DNA of 6,289 nucleotides from Verrucomicrobiota bacterium (GCA_016871655.1 VHCR01000090.1:1-6289); one strand, 5' to 3'. Positions 1 to 6,289 are shown, counted from the first letter of the stretch. The notes: generated by a model from the letters alone, not told the origin. Translations and numbers: made by a program.

Positions 1-1
1 A

Positions 2-298
2 GAACTCGGTGCCCTTTTTGAACAAGGTGTTCGCGATGTTATCAAAAATAAACCATTCACTTTTCATCGCATCGGCTCGATGTTCTGTCTTTTTTTCCAC
101 GAAGGTCCAATTCGAAATTTAGCCGATGCCAAAAAATGCCGCACGGAAGAGTTTGGGAAATTTTTCCACGGCTGCTTGGAACGCGGCGTTTTCTTTGCTC
201 CCTCGCAATTTGAAGCCGGCTTCATCAGCCTCGCCCACACGCCGGAGTTAATTGGGAGGACGGCGGAGGTGGTGAAAGAGGTTGTAGGTGGTAGATAG
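2..298 (+). CDS. hemL: Glutamate-1-semialdehyde 2,1-aminomutase, C-terminal part (5' end outside window)
   Basis: This is the last ~98 codons of a gene that begins before the window; the frame is open from base 2 and stops with TAG at 296-298. The product is a PLP-dependent class III aminotransferase-fold enzyme that turns glutamate-1-semialdehyde into 5-aminolevulinate in the C5 pathway of tetrapyrrole synthesis, in the cytosol. Family hallmarks visible here are the GSMF-x-LFF strand (from about base 74), a DAKK segment, FxxFFHxxLERGVxxxPSQFEA and the SLAHT motif close to the C-terminus. All of these are typical of the small C-terminal domain of GSA aminomutase. The PLP lysine lies upstream and cannot be checked. 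The last residues (VVGGR) are encoded by the left arm of a heptamer repeat element, so the natural C-terminus may have been altered by it. Other class III aminotransferases are less likely because of the FEAGFISLAHT ending. Confidence 0.93.
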   Translation, partial: ELGALFEQGVRDVIKNKPFTFHRIGSMFCLFFHEGPIRNLADAKKCRTEEFGKFFHGCLERGVFFAPSQFEAGFISLAHTPELIGRTAEVVKEVVGGR

Positions 299-440
299 TA
301 GAAAATTGACCGCAAACATAAAGAGAGTTTTTAGAAGATGGAAGTCGAGGCCTTCGGCAAGATTTAAAATTTTTTATTCTGTTTGCGCTAGCAAACCACA
401 ACTTCTATCTTCTATCTTCTATCTTCTATCTCCCATCTTC
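284..440. repeat. Heptamer repeat arrays in inverted orientation (palindromic, REP/MITE-like element)
   Basis: The right arm has four perfect tandem copies of TTCTATC (403-430), then a degenerate TCCCATC (431-437). The left arm has three 7-base units in the opposite sense, GTAGGTG, GTAGATA and GTAGAAA (284-304), which imperfectly match the reverse complement of the right arm. Nested inside are CGCAAACA (311-318), exactly complementary to TGTTTGCG (380-387), and a local hairpin GTTTGC-GCTA-GCAAAC (381-396). A transcript could therefore fold into a long imperfect stem. A 7-base period shifts reading frame with each copy, which argues that the region is not coding. The element covers the hemL stop codon. 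I do not recognise it as a named family. It carries no gene and no transposase, and could be a non-autonomous element or a simple slippage-prone repeat. Confidence 0.7.
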
Positions 441-461
441 AAATTTCCCTTTTCACTTCCT

Positions 462-2954
462 GTGCCTAACCGTATTTCCGTTCGTTCTAAATTTTTCTTT
501 GAAGGAGAAAAAAAGTTTTTTCTCAAAGGTGTGACCTATGGGCCGTTTGCGCCTGATGCGGAGGGCTTCCAATACGGAACGCCGGAGCAAGCAGCGCGCG
601 ATTTGGCAGCGATTCAAAAAACGGGAGCGAATCTTCTTCGCCCTTACACCGCACCTCCTCGTTGGTTCCTCGATCTTTGTCATCAGCACGAACTCAAAGT
701 TCTTTTGAGTATTCCCTGGATGGAGCATGTTGAGTTTTTGAACGATCGTAAAATTCGTGCTTCCGTCGAAGAATCTGTCATCAAAACAGTCCGGGAAAAT
801 CAAGGCCACCCTGCTATTTTCGGATACTTAGTCGGAAATGAAGTTCCCTCTTCCATGGTTCGCTGGCTCGGCGCAAAGCGCGTTACCGAGTTTTTGGAAC
901 ACCTCATCGCCATCGCACGACGCGAAGATCCGCTTGCACTCTACTCCTACGCGAGCTTCCCTCCGACCGAATATCTCCTGCCACAGAACGTCGATTTTTT
1001 AACATTCAATGTTTATTTAGAACGGCGTCCTGATTTTGAGCGCTACTTGGCTCGCTTGCAAAATCTCGCCGAAGACAAGCCTCTCATCATGGGAGAGTTT
1101 GGAATGGATACGATTCGCAACTCGGAAGAAAAACAAGCAGAACTGATGGAGTGGCATCTTGAATCCGTCGTCAGAGGGGGGCTTGCGGGAACGATTCTCT
1201 ACGCTTGGACCGATGAGTGGTTTCGCGGTGGGCAAGAAATTTTGGATTGGAATTTTGGATTGGTCCGGCGCGACCGCACGCCGAAGAAAGCGTTGCAAGT
1301 CGTCGAACGTTTTTTTAATTCAGAAGGTTCGATCACCCATCAAGCTCGTTTAGAAAAGCAGCCCAAGGTCTCCGTTATCGTCTGCAGCTATAACGGAGGT
1401 CAGACGTTGGAAGATTGTTTGGAATCATTGAAACATATCGACTATCCCGATTACGAAGTCATCGTGGTCGATGATGGTTCTACCGACAACACGCAAGAGA
1501 TTTTAAAAAATCACCCGTGGGTCAAAGCGATTACGCAGCCAAACAAAGGACTCAGCGTCGCGCGCAATGTCGGTGCGGCTGCAGCGACGGGAGAAATTTT
1601 GGCCTACACCGATTCTGATTGTATGGCCGATCCAGACTGGCTTTTTTATTTAGTCGGCACATTGCTCTCCGGAAATTATGCGGGCGTTGGTGGTCCCAAT
1701 GTTTCTCCGCCAGCCGAAAACTGGCATCAAGCGTGCGTTGCAGCTGCTCCAGGAGGCCCGAGTCACGTGCTTCTGACCGATGTCATCGCCGAGCACATCC
1801 CCGGATGTAACATGGCTTTTCATCGTTGGGCCTTTGACAAAGTGGGTGGTTTTGATCCGGAATATCGAAAAGCGGGAGACGATGTCGATTTTTGTTGGCG
1901 CTTGCAACAAGAGAATCAAGTCATTGCATTCAGTCCTGCAGCGATCGTCTGGCACTACCGCCGCTTCACCCTGAAAGCCTTTCGCAAGCAGCAAGAAGGC
2001 TACGGTGAAGCGGAATCATTACTTCGTTTTAAACACCTCATTTTCTTTGGACCAACTGGTACCGCAAAATGGAAAGGTCAAGTCTACGGTGCACCACGCT
2101 TCACATGGCTCATCAATCATCCGGTCATCTATCATGGAATTTTTGGCGAAGGATTGTTCCAATGCATCTATCCTTCCGCTCAATCAGAACTCGCGGCTTA
2201 CTTGAGTAGCATCGAATGGGTCGCCCTCACCGCCTTTATTTTTCTTCTTTCGTGGCCCTTCCCAGCGCTCGGCATTGTTTCCTTTATCATGCTGGGAGGA
2301 ACATTATTGGTTTCGCTTTCCTACATGATCCATGCAAAGCTCGAGCCTCGCTTTGACACGATCAGCGCCCGCTTGCTCGTAGCCTTCCTCGCATTGAGCC
2401 AGCCACTTGTTCGCGGTTGGGCTCGTTATTTTACCTGGCTCAAATTCAAACGAACTCCCGAATCTGTCATCTCCGCGAAAGAAAAAGATTTTTTACCGAG
2501 TAATATTCGTGGCAACTCGCGATTGAATTTTTGGAATGAGGAAGGAAAAGGACGTGAGACGTTGCTGCAAGGGATCATCGCAGCACTTGAAGATGAAGGC
2601 TGGAGCTACTCGCTGGATACCGGTTGGAAAGAATGGGACATCCAAATCTATGGCAGTTTCTGGTGGGGAATTCGCTTGCGCAGTGTGACCGAATATCATG
2701 GCGGTCCGAAGTGCCTCACACGCGTCGGCCTCTCCACACGCATGGTCGCAACGACAGTGCTTGTGAACATGTTAGTCTTGGGTTACCTCACTTATCAATT
2801 TGTGACAGGCGCCGCGGGAACACCATGGTACCTCGCTTCCTACGCTGCGCTTCTGGTTCTTTTCTTCGTCCTCGCCTATCGCTTGAAGCGCCGTGTGGCG
2901 GAGCTCGTTGAAGCCGCTGCGCAGCGTGTTGGGTTGAAACGAGTTCAGAATTAA
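462..2954 (+). CDS. GH-A (GH2-like) glycosidase domain fused to family 2 glycosyltransferase, membrane protein
   Basis: The frame is open from GTG 288, which would add 58 residues, but that part is encoded by the heptamer repeats. I prefer GTG 462, just before the first conserved strand, giving 830 residues; no clear ribosome site supports it. GTG 288 has AGAGG six bases upstream and cannot be excluded. Residues ~10-290 form a TIM barrel of clan GH-A, GH2-like: KGVTYGPF near 22, acid/base-type Glu127 in GNE, nucleophile-type Glu212 in MGEFG. Residues ~301-560 are a GT-A GT2 domain: PKVSVIV, DDGS at 337, DSD at 384-386, GDDVDF near 473, and KQQEGYGEAE. Hydrophobic pairs lie near 587-630 and 761-809. 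Between them is a soluble module with a Trp-rich core near 696-760. The GT probably uses a nucleotide sugar at the cytosolic membrane face to build a surface glycan; the substrate is unknown. No signal peptide or membrane segment separates GH from GT, so both lie on the same side. Confidence 0.9.
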   Translation: MPNRISVRSKFFFEGEKKFFLKGVTYGPFAPDAEGFQYGTPEQAARDLAAIQKTGANLLRPYTAPPRWFLDLCHQHELKVLLSIPWMEHVEFLNDRKIRASVEESVIKTVRENQGHPAIFGYLVGNEVPSSMVRWLGAKRVTEFLEHLIAIARREDPLALYSYASFPPTEYLLPQNVDFLTFNVYLERRPDFERYLARLQNLAEDKPLIMGEFGMDTIRNSEEKQAELMEWHLESVVRGGLAGTILYAWTDEWFRGGQEILDWNFGLVRRDRTPKKALQVVERFFNSEGSITHQARLEKQPKVSVIVCSYNGGQTLEDCLESLKHIDYPDYEVIVVDDGSTDNTQEILKNHPWVKAITQPNKGLSVARNVGAAAATGEILAYTDSDCMADPDWLFYLVGTLLSGNYAGVGGPNVSPPAENWHQACVAAAPGGPSHVLLTDVIAEHIPGCNMAFHRWAFDKVGGFDPEYRKAGDDVDFCWRLQQENQVIAFSPAAIVWHYRRFTLKAFRKQQEGYGEAESLLRFKHLIFFGPTGTAKWKGQVYGAPRFTWLINHPVIYHGIFGEGLFQCIYPSAQSELAAYLSSIEWVALTAFIFLLSWPFPALGIVSFIMLGGTLLVSLSYMIHAKLEPRFDTISARLLVAFLALSQPLVRGWARYFTWLKFKRTPESVISAKEKDFLPSNIRGNSRLNFWNEEGKGRETLLQGIIAALEDEGWSYSLDTGWKEWDIQIYGSFWWGIRLRSVTEYHGGPKCLTRVGLSTRMVATTVLVNMLVLGYLTYQFVTGAAGTPWYLASYAALLVLFFVLAYRLKRRVAELVEAAAQRVGLKRVQN

Positions 2955-2961
2955 AGAACCC

Positions 2962-3010
2962 ACCACAAAGATCACAAAGCCGCTTGCGCGGCACAAAAAG
3001 AACACAAAAA
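2962..3010. repeat. Direct 9-base CACAAAG-type repeats around a small GC hairpin
   Basis: Immediately after the glycosyltransferase stop come near-identical 9-base units, ACCACAAAG (2962-2970) and ATCACAAAG (2971-2979). A perfect hairpin GCCGC-TTGC-GCGGC follows (2979-2992), then two more units resembling CACAAAAAG and AACACAAAA (2992-3009). The pattern resembles CACAAAG-rich intergenic repeats that I recall from several bacterial lineages, but I cannot name a family. The hairpin is not directly followed by a T-run on either strand, so it is not a standard intrinsic terminator. It lies entirely between genes. Confidence 0.6.
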
Positions 3011-3052
3011 AATTAGAATGACTCTTTATTTTTTAATTCTTAGAATTTTTTT
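3006..3052. other. AT-rich inverted repeat upstream of the permease gene
   Basis: AAAAAAATT (3006-3014) is exactly complementary to AATTTTTTT (3044-3052). The following AGAAT (3015-3019) pairs with ATTCT (3036-3040), leaving a three-base bulge (TAG) and a loop of about 16 bases. A smaller perfect palindrome, AATTCT-T-AGAATT, sits at 3035-3047. The A-tract/stem/T-tract arrangement could act as a weak terminator for the upstream gene, and the inner palindrome could be an operator for the permease. The stem is almost pure A/T, so neither role is secure. Confidence 0.4.
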
Positions 3053-3057
3053 ATAAA
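3041..3057 (+). promoter_or_regulatory. Possible -10 region of the permease promoter
   Basis: TAGAAT (3041-3046) and TATAAA (3052-3057) are both acceptable sigma-70-type -10 hexamers, 20-30 bases ahead of the permease start codon. No good TTGACA-like -35 is visible 16-18 bases upstream of either; the sequence there is T-rich. The 123-base gap after the glycosyltransferase stop would allow a separate promoter. The call rests only on hexamer resemblance in an AT-rich stretch and is tentative. Confidence 0.25.
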
Positions 3058-3077
3058 AAGTGACTCCCTAAGCCTAC

Positions 3078-4481
3078 ATGAATCTAACAAGCAAAAAGAA
3101 ACTCAGTATTTTCAATCTCGTGATGATTAACGTTATTGCGATTGACAGCCTTCGCACACTTCCGATGAGTGCAGAGTATGGATTTTCATTAATTACGTAC
3201 TACGTTTTAGCGGCGCTTCTATTTTTTGTGCCGACGGCACTCGTCTCTGCGGAGCTTGCAACAGGCTGGCCAGAAACAGGAGGAATGTACGTTTGGGTGC
3301 GAGAGGCTTTTGGACGACGCTTCGGGTTTTTTACCGTCTGGTTGCTTTGGTTTAACAATGCTTGCTGGTTCCCAACCATCATGTCTTTTATTGGAACAAC
3401 CCTTGCTTACATCATCAATCCTCAACTGGCAAACAGCAAAACCTACATGCTTATTGTGATGCTTTCCCTTTTTTGGGGAGCAACATTCCTTAATTTTCGT
3501 GGCATTCATGCTTCGAACTTTTTAAGCACCTTGGCGGCGATGCTAGGAACACTCCTCCCAATGCTCTTCATTATTGCCTTGGGAGTTATTTGGGTTTTTT
3601 TAAAAAAACCACTGAGCGTTGAAGTCAGTTGGCAAAGTCTGGTTCCCGATTTGAGCAAGGTCAATAACTTGGCACTTCTCATCGGAGTCTTTTATAGCCT
3701 TGTCGGAATTGAAATGTCGGCAGCTCATGCTGGAGAGGTAGAAAATCCTCAACGCAATTATCCCAAGGCCATCTTGTGGTCAGGAATGTTAATCTTGACC
3801 AGCCTCATTCTTTCGTCTCTCACGATTGCCTTTGTTGTTCCCAAATCAAAAATCAATCTCCTTGCAGGATTGTTACAAGCATTTGAAGCTTTCTTTTCTT
3901 CATTTCATATTTCTGGCATTATGCCGCTCTTGGCAATCCTCATTGCCCTTGGCGCAATGGGCGGAACCAACGCTTGGATTTCAGGCCCAAGCAAAGCATT
4001 ACTGATTGCATGCGATGATGGATTTTTTCCAGCAAAACTCGGTTACAAAAACAAACATGGTGTTCCGGTTAATATCCTCTTATTACAAGCAATTATCTTT
4101 TCTGTTTTGTGCAGTCTCTTTGTTTTAATGCCAACTATTGCGAGTGCCTTTTGGTTGTTAACGAATGTCACTGCGATTTTAGTCCTCACCGTTTACATTG
4201 CGATGTTTGCTGCTGCGATCAAGCTGCGCTACAAACATCCTAACATCCCTCGCCTTTTTAAAATTCCAGGAGGGACCTTCGGGCTTTGGGCAACTAATCT
4301 CATCGGAATTGGGAGTTGCACCTTTGCGATGTGGGTCGGATTTTTACCCCCTGCTCAAATTTCCGTCGGCAATGTTTTTACCTACGAACTCATCGTTATT
4401 GGGGGCGTGCTGGCGAGTTATATTTTCCCGCTTGTCGTGTTTGAACTGCATGAGCGGATGGAGAAGAAGAAAAATAAATAA
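3078..4481 (+). CDS. APC-superfamily amino acid permease (glutamate/GABA antiporter-like)
   Basis: The product is an integral membrane transporter of 467 residues, a usual length for this family, with about 12 hydrophobic segments. The N-terminus (LSIFNLVMINVIAIDSLRTLP) matches the first, partly unwound APC helix that contacts the substrate. Residues 59-69 (ELATGWPETGG) form the conserved helix 2/loop motif, and WISGPSKALL at 300-309 followed by a DDGFFP segment and HGVPVN is the helix 8 region typical of amino acid permeases. The tail is short, charged and probably cytosolic. The overall pattern is closest to the GadC-like glutamate:GABA antiporter branch, as judged by eye; the actual amino acid and whether it works as antiporter or symporter are unknown. 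ATG 3078 is chosen because it precedes the conserved first helix; no Shine-Dalgarno sequence is seen. The last 86 bases overlap the convergent MFS gene. Confidence 0.93.
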   Translation: MNLTSKKKLSIFNLVMINVIAIDSLRTLPMSAEYGFSLITYYVLAALLFFVPTALVSAELATGWPETGGMYVWVREAFGRRFGFFTVWLLWFNNACWFPTIMSFIGTTLAYIINPQLANSKTYMLIVMLSLFWGATFLNFRGIHASNFLSTLAAMLGTLLPMLFIIALGVIWVFLKKPLSVEVSWQSLVPDLSKVNNLALLIGVFYSLVGIEMSAAHAGEVENPQRNYPKAILWSGMLILTSLILSSLTIAFVVPKSKINLLAGLLQAFEAFFSSFHISGIMPLLAILIALGAMGGTNAWISGPSKALLIACDDGFFPAKLGYKNKHGVPVNILLLQAIIFSVLCSLFVLMPTIASAFWLLTNVTAILVLTVYIAMFAAAIKLRYKHPNIPRLFKIPGGTFGLWATNLIGIGSCTFAMWVGFLPPAQISVGNVFTYELIVIGGVLASYIFPLVVFELHERMEKKKNK

Positions 4482-5676
4482 ATTTCCAGTAGATTAAAAT
4501 GCAAGTCGCCAAGAGCACCAAATAAATTGCGATCATCGCTGAAGTGCTTTGAATGTTAAGAAAGCTCAGCAAAAATGAGGTCAAGCTTGTCATGAGGATG
4601 TTAATTAAGAACATCATTGCAGTAGCAGTTCCCGTGATGTGACGGAAGAGCGCCATTCCTTTTCCCATGCACATCGGAAAAATAAATCCTGTGGAAAAAA
4701 ACATCGCCATACTAACCCCTAAAAGCAACGTAATGCTTTGAGAAAAAAAGAAGCTTCCACTCCACGCGACAAGCGCGATCAGAAAAAACAAGTGAATCGT
4801 AAAAAATAATATTTGATCCACACGATATTTTTTAATGCAGTATCGACAGAAAAAAGTAGCTCCTAGGAAAGCTGCTCCTAAGCAGAGTGCTGTATTACCA
4901 AAAAAGATAGGCGTGTGATGCAATTTTATTTGAATCAAAAATGGTCCCACTGTGTTAAAGGCAATCATCAAGGAATAAATCGCTCCCATGATTAAAACCA
5001 AAGCCATGAACTCTTGATGCCGTAAAACTTCAACTAGATGATGTCTAATCGTTTTGAATTTCAGCGGATGCCGTCGGAAGTGCGTCTCCGGAAGAACACA
5101 GAGTACGGCAGCAAAAGCGATCAAAGCAATTGCTGTAAAAAAGAGAAAACAAGCCTTCCATCCTCCATAAAATTGCAAGTACCCACCGATTAATGGCCCA
5201 ATAACCGTACCGATCCCAAACATGCTTCCAATCAAGGTTCCCATGCGAACTAATTTTTCAGGAGATAAAATATCGGAATAGACAGCTCGAGCGACTACAA
5301 CAATTGTTCCAATTGTAACGCCTTCAAAAAATCTACTCACTAAGACAGCTAGGATTGTTGGAACGAGAAGCGGAAGCAAACTCGCTACGATGAATCCTAG
5401 CAACCCAATTCTTAAAATATGCTTACGCCCCCAAGCATCTGTTAAAAAACCAGAACAAAAATTTCCCAAAGCATATCCGAGTAAATAGAGCGTGATAACA
5501 TTTTTTGTGATTCCACTAGAAACATGCAACGCGCCTGCAATCGCAGGTAACGAAGGAGCAACTAAATCAACTGCCATTCCAGTCAACGTGGAGAGAGGAA
5601 GAAGCGTCCAAAGAATAAGATTGATTTTCTTTTCAGTTAAAGCAATTTGACCTAAAGCCGAGGGAGCATTCTTCAT
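4396..5676 (-). CDS. Bcr/CflA-type MFS multidrug exporter
   Basis: This encodes a 426-residue 12-helix transporter of the major facilitator superfamily, DHA1 drug:H+ antiporter type. In helix 1, D37-x3-P41-x2-P44 matches the DxxxPxLP signature of Bcr/CflA proteins. Motif A is at 76-85 (GFLTDAWGRK), the motif B arginine is probably R115, and the helix 5 antiporter motif C, GxxxGPxxGG, is at 156-165. R130 in ARAVYSD fits the Bcr pattern. The start is ATG 5676, whose ATGA overlaps the TGA of the SDR gene upstream; a TTG at 5694 would add six residues but lies inside the SDR frame and is less likely. The gene is probably in one operon with the SDR. The exported compound is unknown. The last ~28 residues, after the final helix, are polar and encoded antisense to the permease 3' end, so they may be a late extension. 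Confidence 0.93.
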   Translation of the reverse strand: MKNAPSALGQIALTEKKINLILWTLLPLSTLTGMAVDLVAPSLPAIAGALHVSSGITKNVITLYLLGYALGNFCSGFLTDAWGRKHILRIGLLGFIVASLLPLLVPTILAVLVSRFFEGVTIGTIVVVARAVYSDILSPEKLVRMGTLIGSMFGIGTVIGPLIGGYLQFYGGWKACFLFFTAIALIAFAAVLCVLPETHFRRHPLKFKTIRHHLVEVLRHQEFMALVLIMGAIYSLMIAFNTVGPFLIQIKLHHTPIFFGNTALCLGAAFLGATFFCRYCIKKYRVDQILFFTIHLFFLIALVAWSGSFFFSQSITLLLGVSMAMFFSTGFIFPMCMGKGMALFRHITGTATAMMFLINILMTSLTSFLLSFLNIQSTSAMIAIYLVLLATCILIYWKFIYFSSSPSAHAVQTRQAGKYNSPARPQ

Positions 5677-6289
5677 TTTACATCTGTCGAGCAAGTAAGT
5701 TCACGCGACGTCTCAAAGTCACGACGGAGCTCTTCCAAATGTTGCATAGTCTCTTTGTAGGCGTCAGGACCAAGTAGTAGATGGAGTGGAGGGTGTTCGG
5801 AAGTAACAGCATTGATAATTGCTGCGGCAGCAAGTTTAGGACAGCCTCGCTGAGTTCCATGAGCTGTTTTTCCCCACGCACGTAACCTACCCGAACTTTT
5901 TGCATAATCGTCAATGAGTGTAGAAGAAAAATGGAGAGAGCTCTCCTTGGTAAAATTGGTCCTAAAAGCACCAGGCTCCACAATCGTTACATCGATACCG
6001 AGTGGCTTGACTTCTTGCACGAGCGCTTGCGATAAACCTTCGACAGCAAACTTTGTTGCATTGTAGATGCTCGCGCCAGCTGCGGCAACAAGCCCCCACA
6101 TCGAAGAGATGTTGACAATATGACCACTGCGTTGCTTCCTAAAATGAGGCAATACAGCTTGTGTCATCCGAATTAATCCGAAGAGATTGATCTGGAAAAG
6201 ATCAGAAATTTCTTTTTCACTCGCTTCCTCCATCGCACCGATAAGACCATAACCTGCATTGTTAATAAGCACATCAATCTTTCCAAAAG
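5673..6289 (-). CDS. SDR-family NAD(P)-dependent oxidoreductase, 5' end outside window
   Basis: This is a classical short-chain dehydrogenase/reductase lacking its N-terminus. The frame stays open through the window edge and reads FGKIDVLINNAGYG at the beginning, so the GTG at 6272 is internal rather than the true start. About 75-80 residues with the TGxxxGIG coenzyme-binding loop should lie beyond base 6289. Numbering from the first complete codon (6287): NNAG at 9-12, catalytic Asn34 (INLFG), Ser62 (NISSMWG), Tyr75 and Lys79 (YNATK), then the PGAFRTNF segment after strand 6. The full tetrad is therefore present and activity is expected. The substrate is unknown; the C-terminal half resembles many generic SDRs annotated only at family level. 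The stop codon TGA (5675-5673) overlaps the ATG of the exporter gene, indicating co-transcription and translational coupling. Confidence 0.93.
   Translation of the reverse strand, partial: FGKIDVLINNAGYGLIGAMEEASEKEISDLFQINLFGLIRMTQAVLPHFRKQRSGHIVNISSMWGLVAAAGASIYNATKFAVEGLSQALVQEVKPLGIDVTIVEPGAFRTNFTKESSLHFSSTLIDDYAKSSGRLRAWGKTAHGTQRGCPKLAAAAIINAVTSEHPPLHLLLGPDAYKETMQHLEELRRDFETSRELTCSTDVK

Noticed and set aside
350..358. GCC-TTC-GGC mini-hairpin in the core of the heptamer element as a UUCG-type RNA structure
   Set aside because: The stem is only two to three base pairs, easily expected by chance, and no longer stem extends it.
403..437. Possible CRISPR-like or coding repeat
   Set aside because: The units are seven bases with no spacers, so this is not CRISPR. 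A 7-base period also changes reading frame at each copy, so it is unlikely to encode a repeated peptide.
1650..1994. Open frame of 114 codons on the minus strand inside the glycosyltransferase gene
   Set aside because: It lies wholly antisense to the well-supported GT2 catalytic region and its product has no recognisable features; a shadow frame.
2979..2992. Hairpin GCCGC-TTGC-GCGGC as an intrinsic terminator of the glycosyltransferase gene
   Set aside because: The stem is only five base pairs, and no T-run follows directly on the plus strand; what follows is A-rich. Kept only as part of the repeat.
4198..4497. Plus-strand open frame of 99 codons over the permease 3' end
   Set aside because: It overlaps the permease in another frame, gives a composition unlike a real protein, and has no start signal.
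5678..5983. Second minus-strand frame of 101 codons inside the SDR gene
   Set aside because: It is shifted relative to the SDR frame, which has the full conserved motif set through this region; a shadow frame.

Overview
The window holds five protein-coding genes on a bacterial chromosome fragment. They are the 3' end of hemL, a large GH-A/GT2 fusion glycosyltransferase, an APC-type amino acid permease, a Bcr/CflA-type MFS exporter, and most of a short-chain dehydrogenase. Both window edges cut through a gene. I see no rRNA, tRNA, CRISPR array, transposase or phage gene. The organism cannot be fixed from this sequence alone. hemL implies the C5 route to heme. The fusion glycosyltransferase and the intergenic heptamer and 'CACAAAG' repeats recall uncultivated lineages of the Verrucomicrobiota/Planctomycetota/Chlamydiota type, but this is a low-confidence impression from memory. 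Recognisable Shine-Dalgarno sequences are missing in front of the preferred starts.

Layout. Bases 2-298 (+) are the last ~98 codons of hemL. Bases 284-440 hold imperfect inverted arrays of 7-base repeats that swallow the hemL stop and run towards the next gene. Bases 462-2954 (+; an open frame reaches back to 288) encode an ~830-residue protein with a GH-A (GH2-like) barrel, a GT2 domain, a membrane hairpin, a conserved soluble module and a second membrane hairpin. Bases 2955-3077 are intergenic, with 9-base repeats, a GC hairpin and an AT-rich inverted repeat. Bases 3078-4481 (+) encode an APC permease. Bases 4396-5676 (-) encode the MFS exporter, whose 3' end overlaps the permease gene by 86 bases tail to tail. 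Bases 5673-6289 (-) are the SDR gene, open at its 5' end, whose TGA overlaps the exporter's ATG.

How the genes may work together. The SDR and MFS genes look like one translationally coupled minus-strand operon, perhaps modifying and exporting the same kind of small molecule. The permease and the fusion glycosyltransferase show no obvious functional link to it. hemL and the glycosyltransferase are co-directional but separated by the repeat element, so co-transcription is uncertain. The most unusual item is the fusion protein: a glycosidase-fold domain with both catalytic glutamates apparently kept, joined without any intervening membrane segment to a nucleotide-sugar-dependent transferase.
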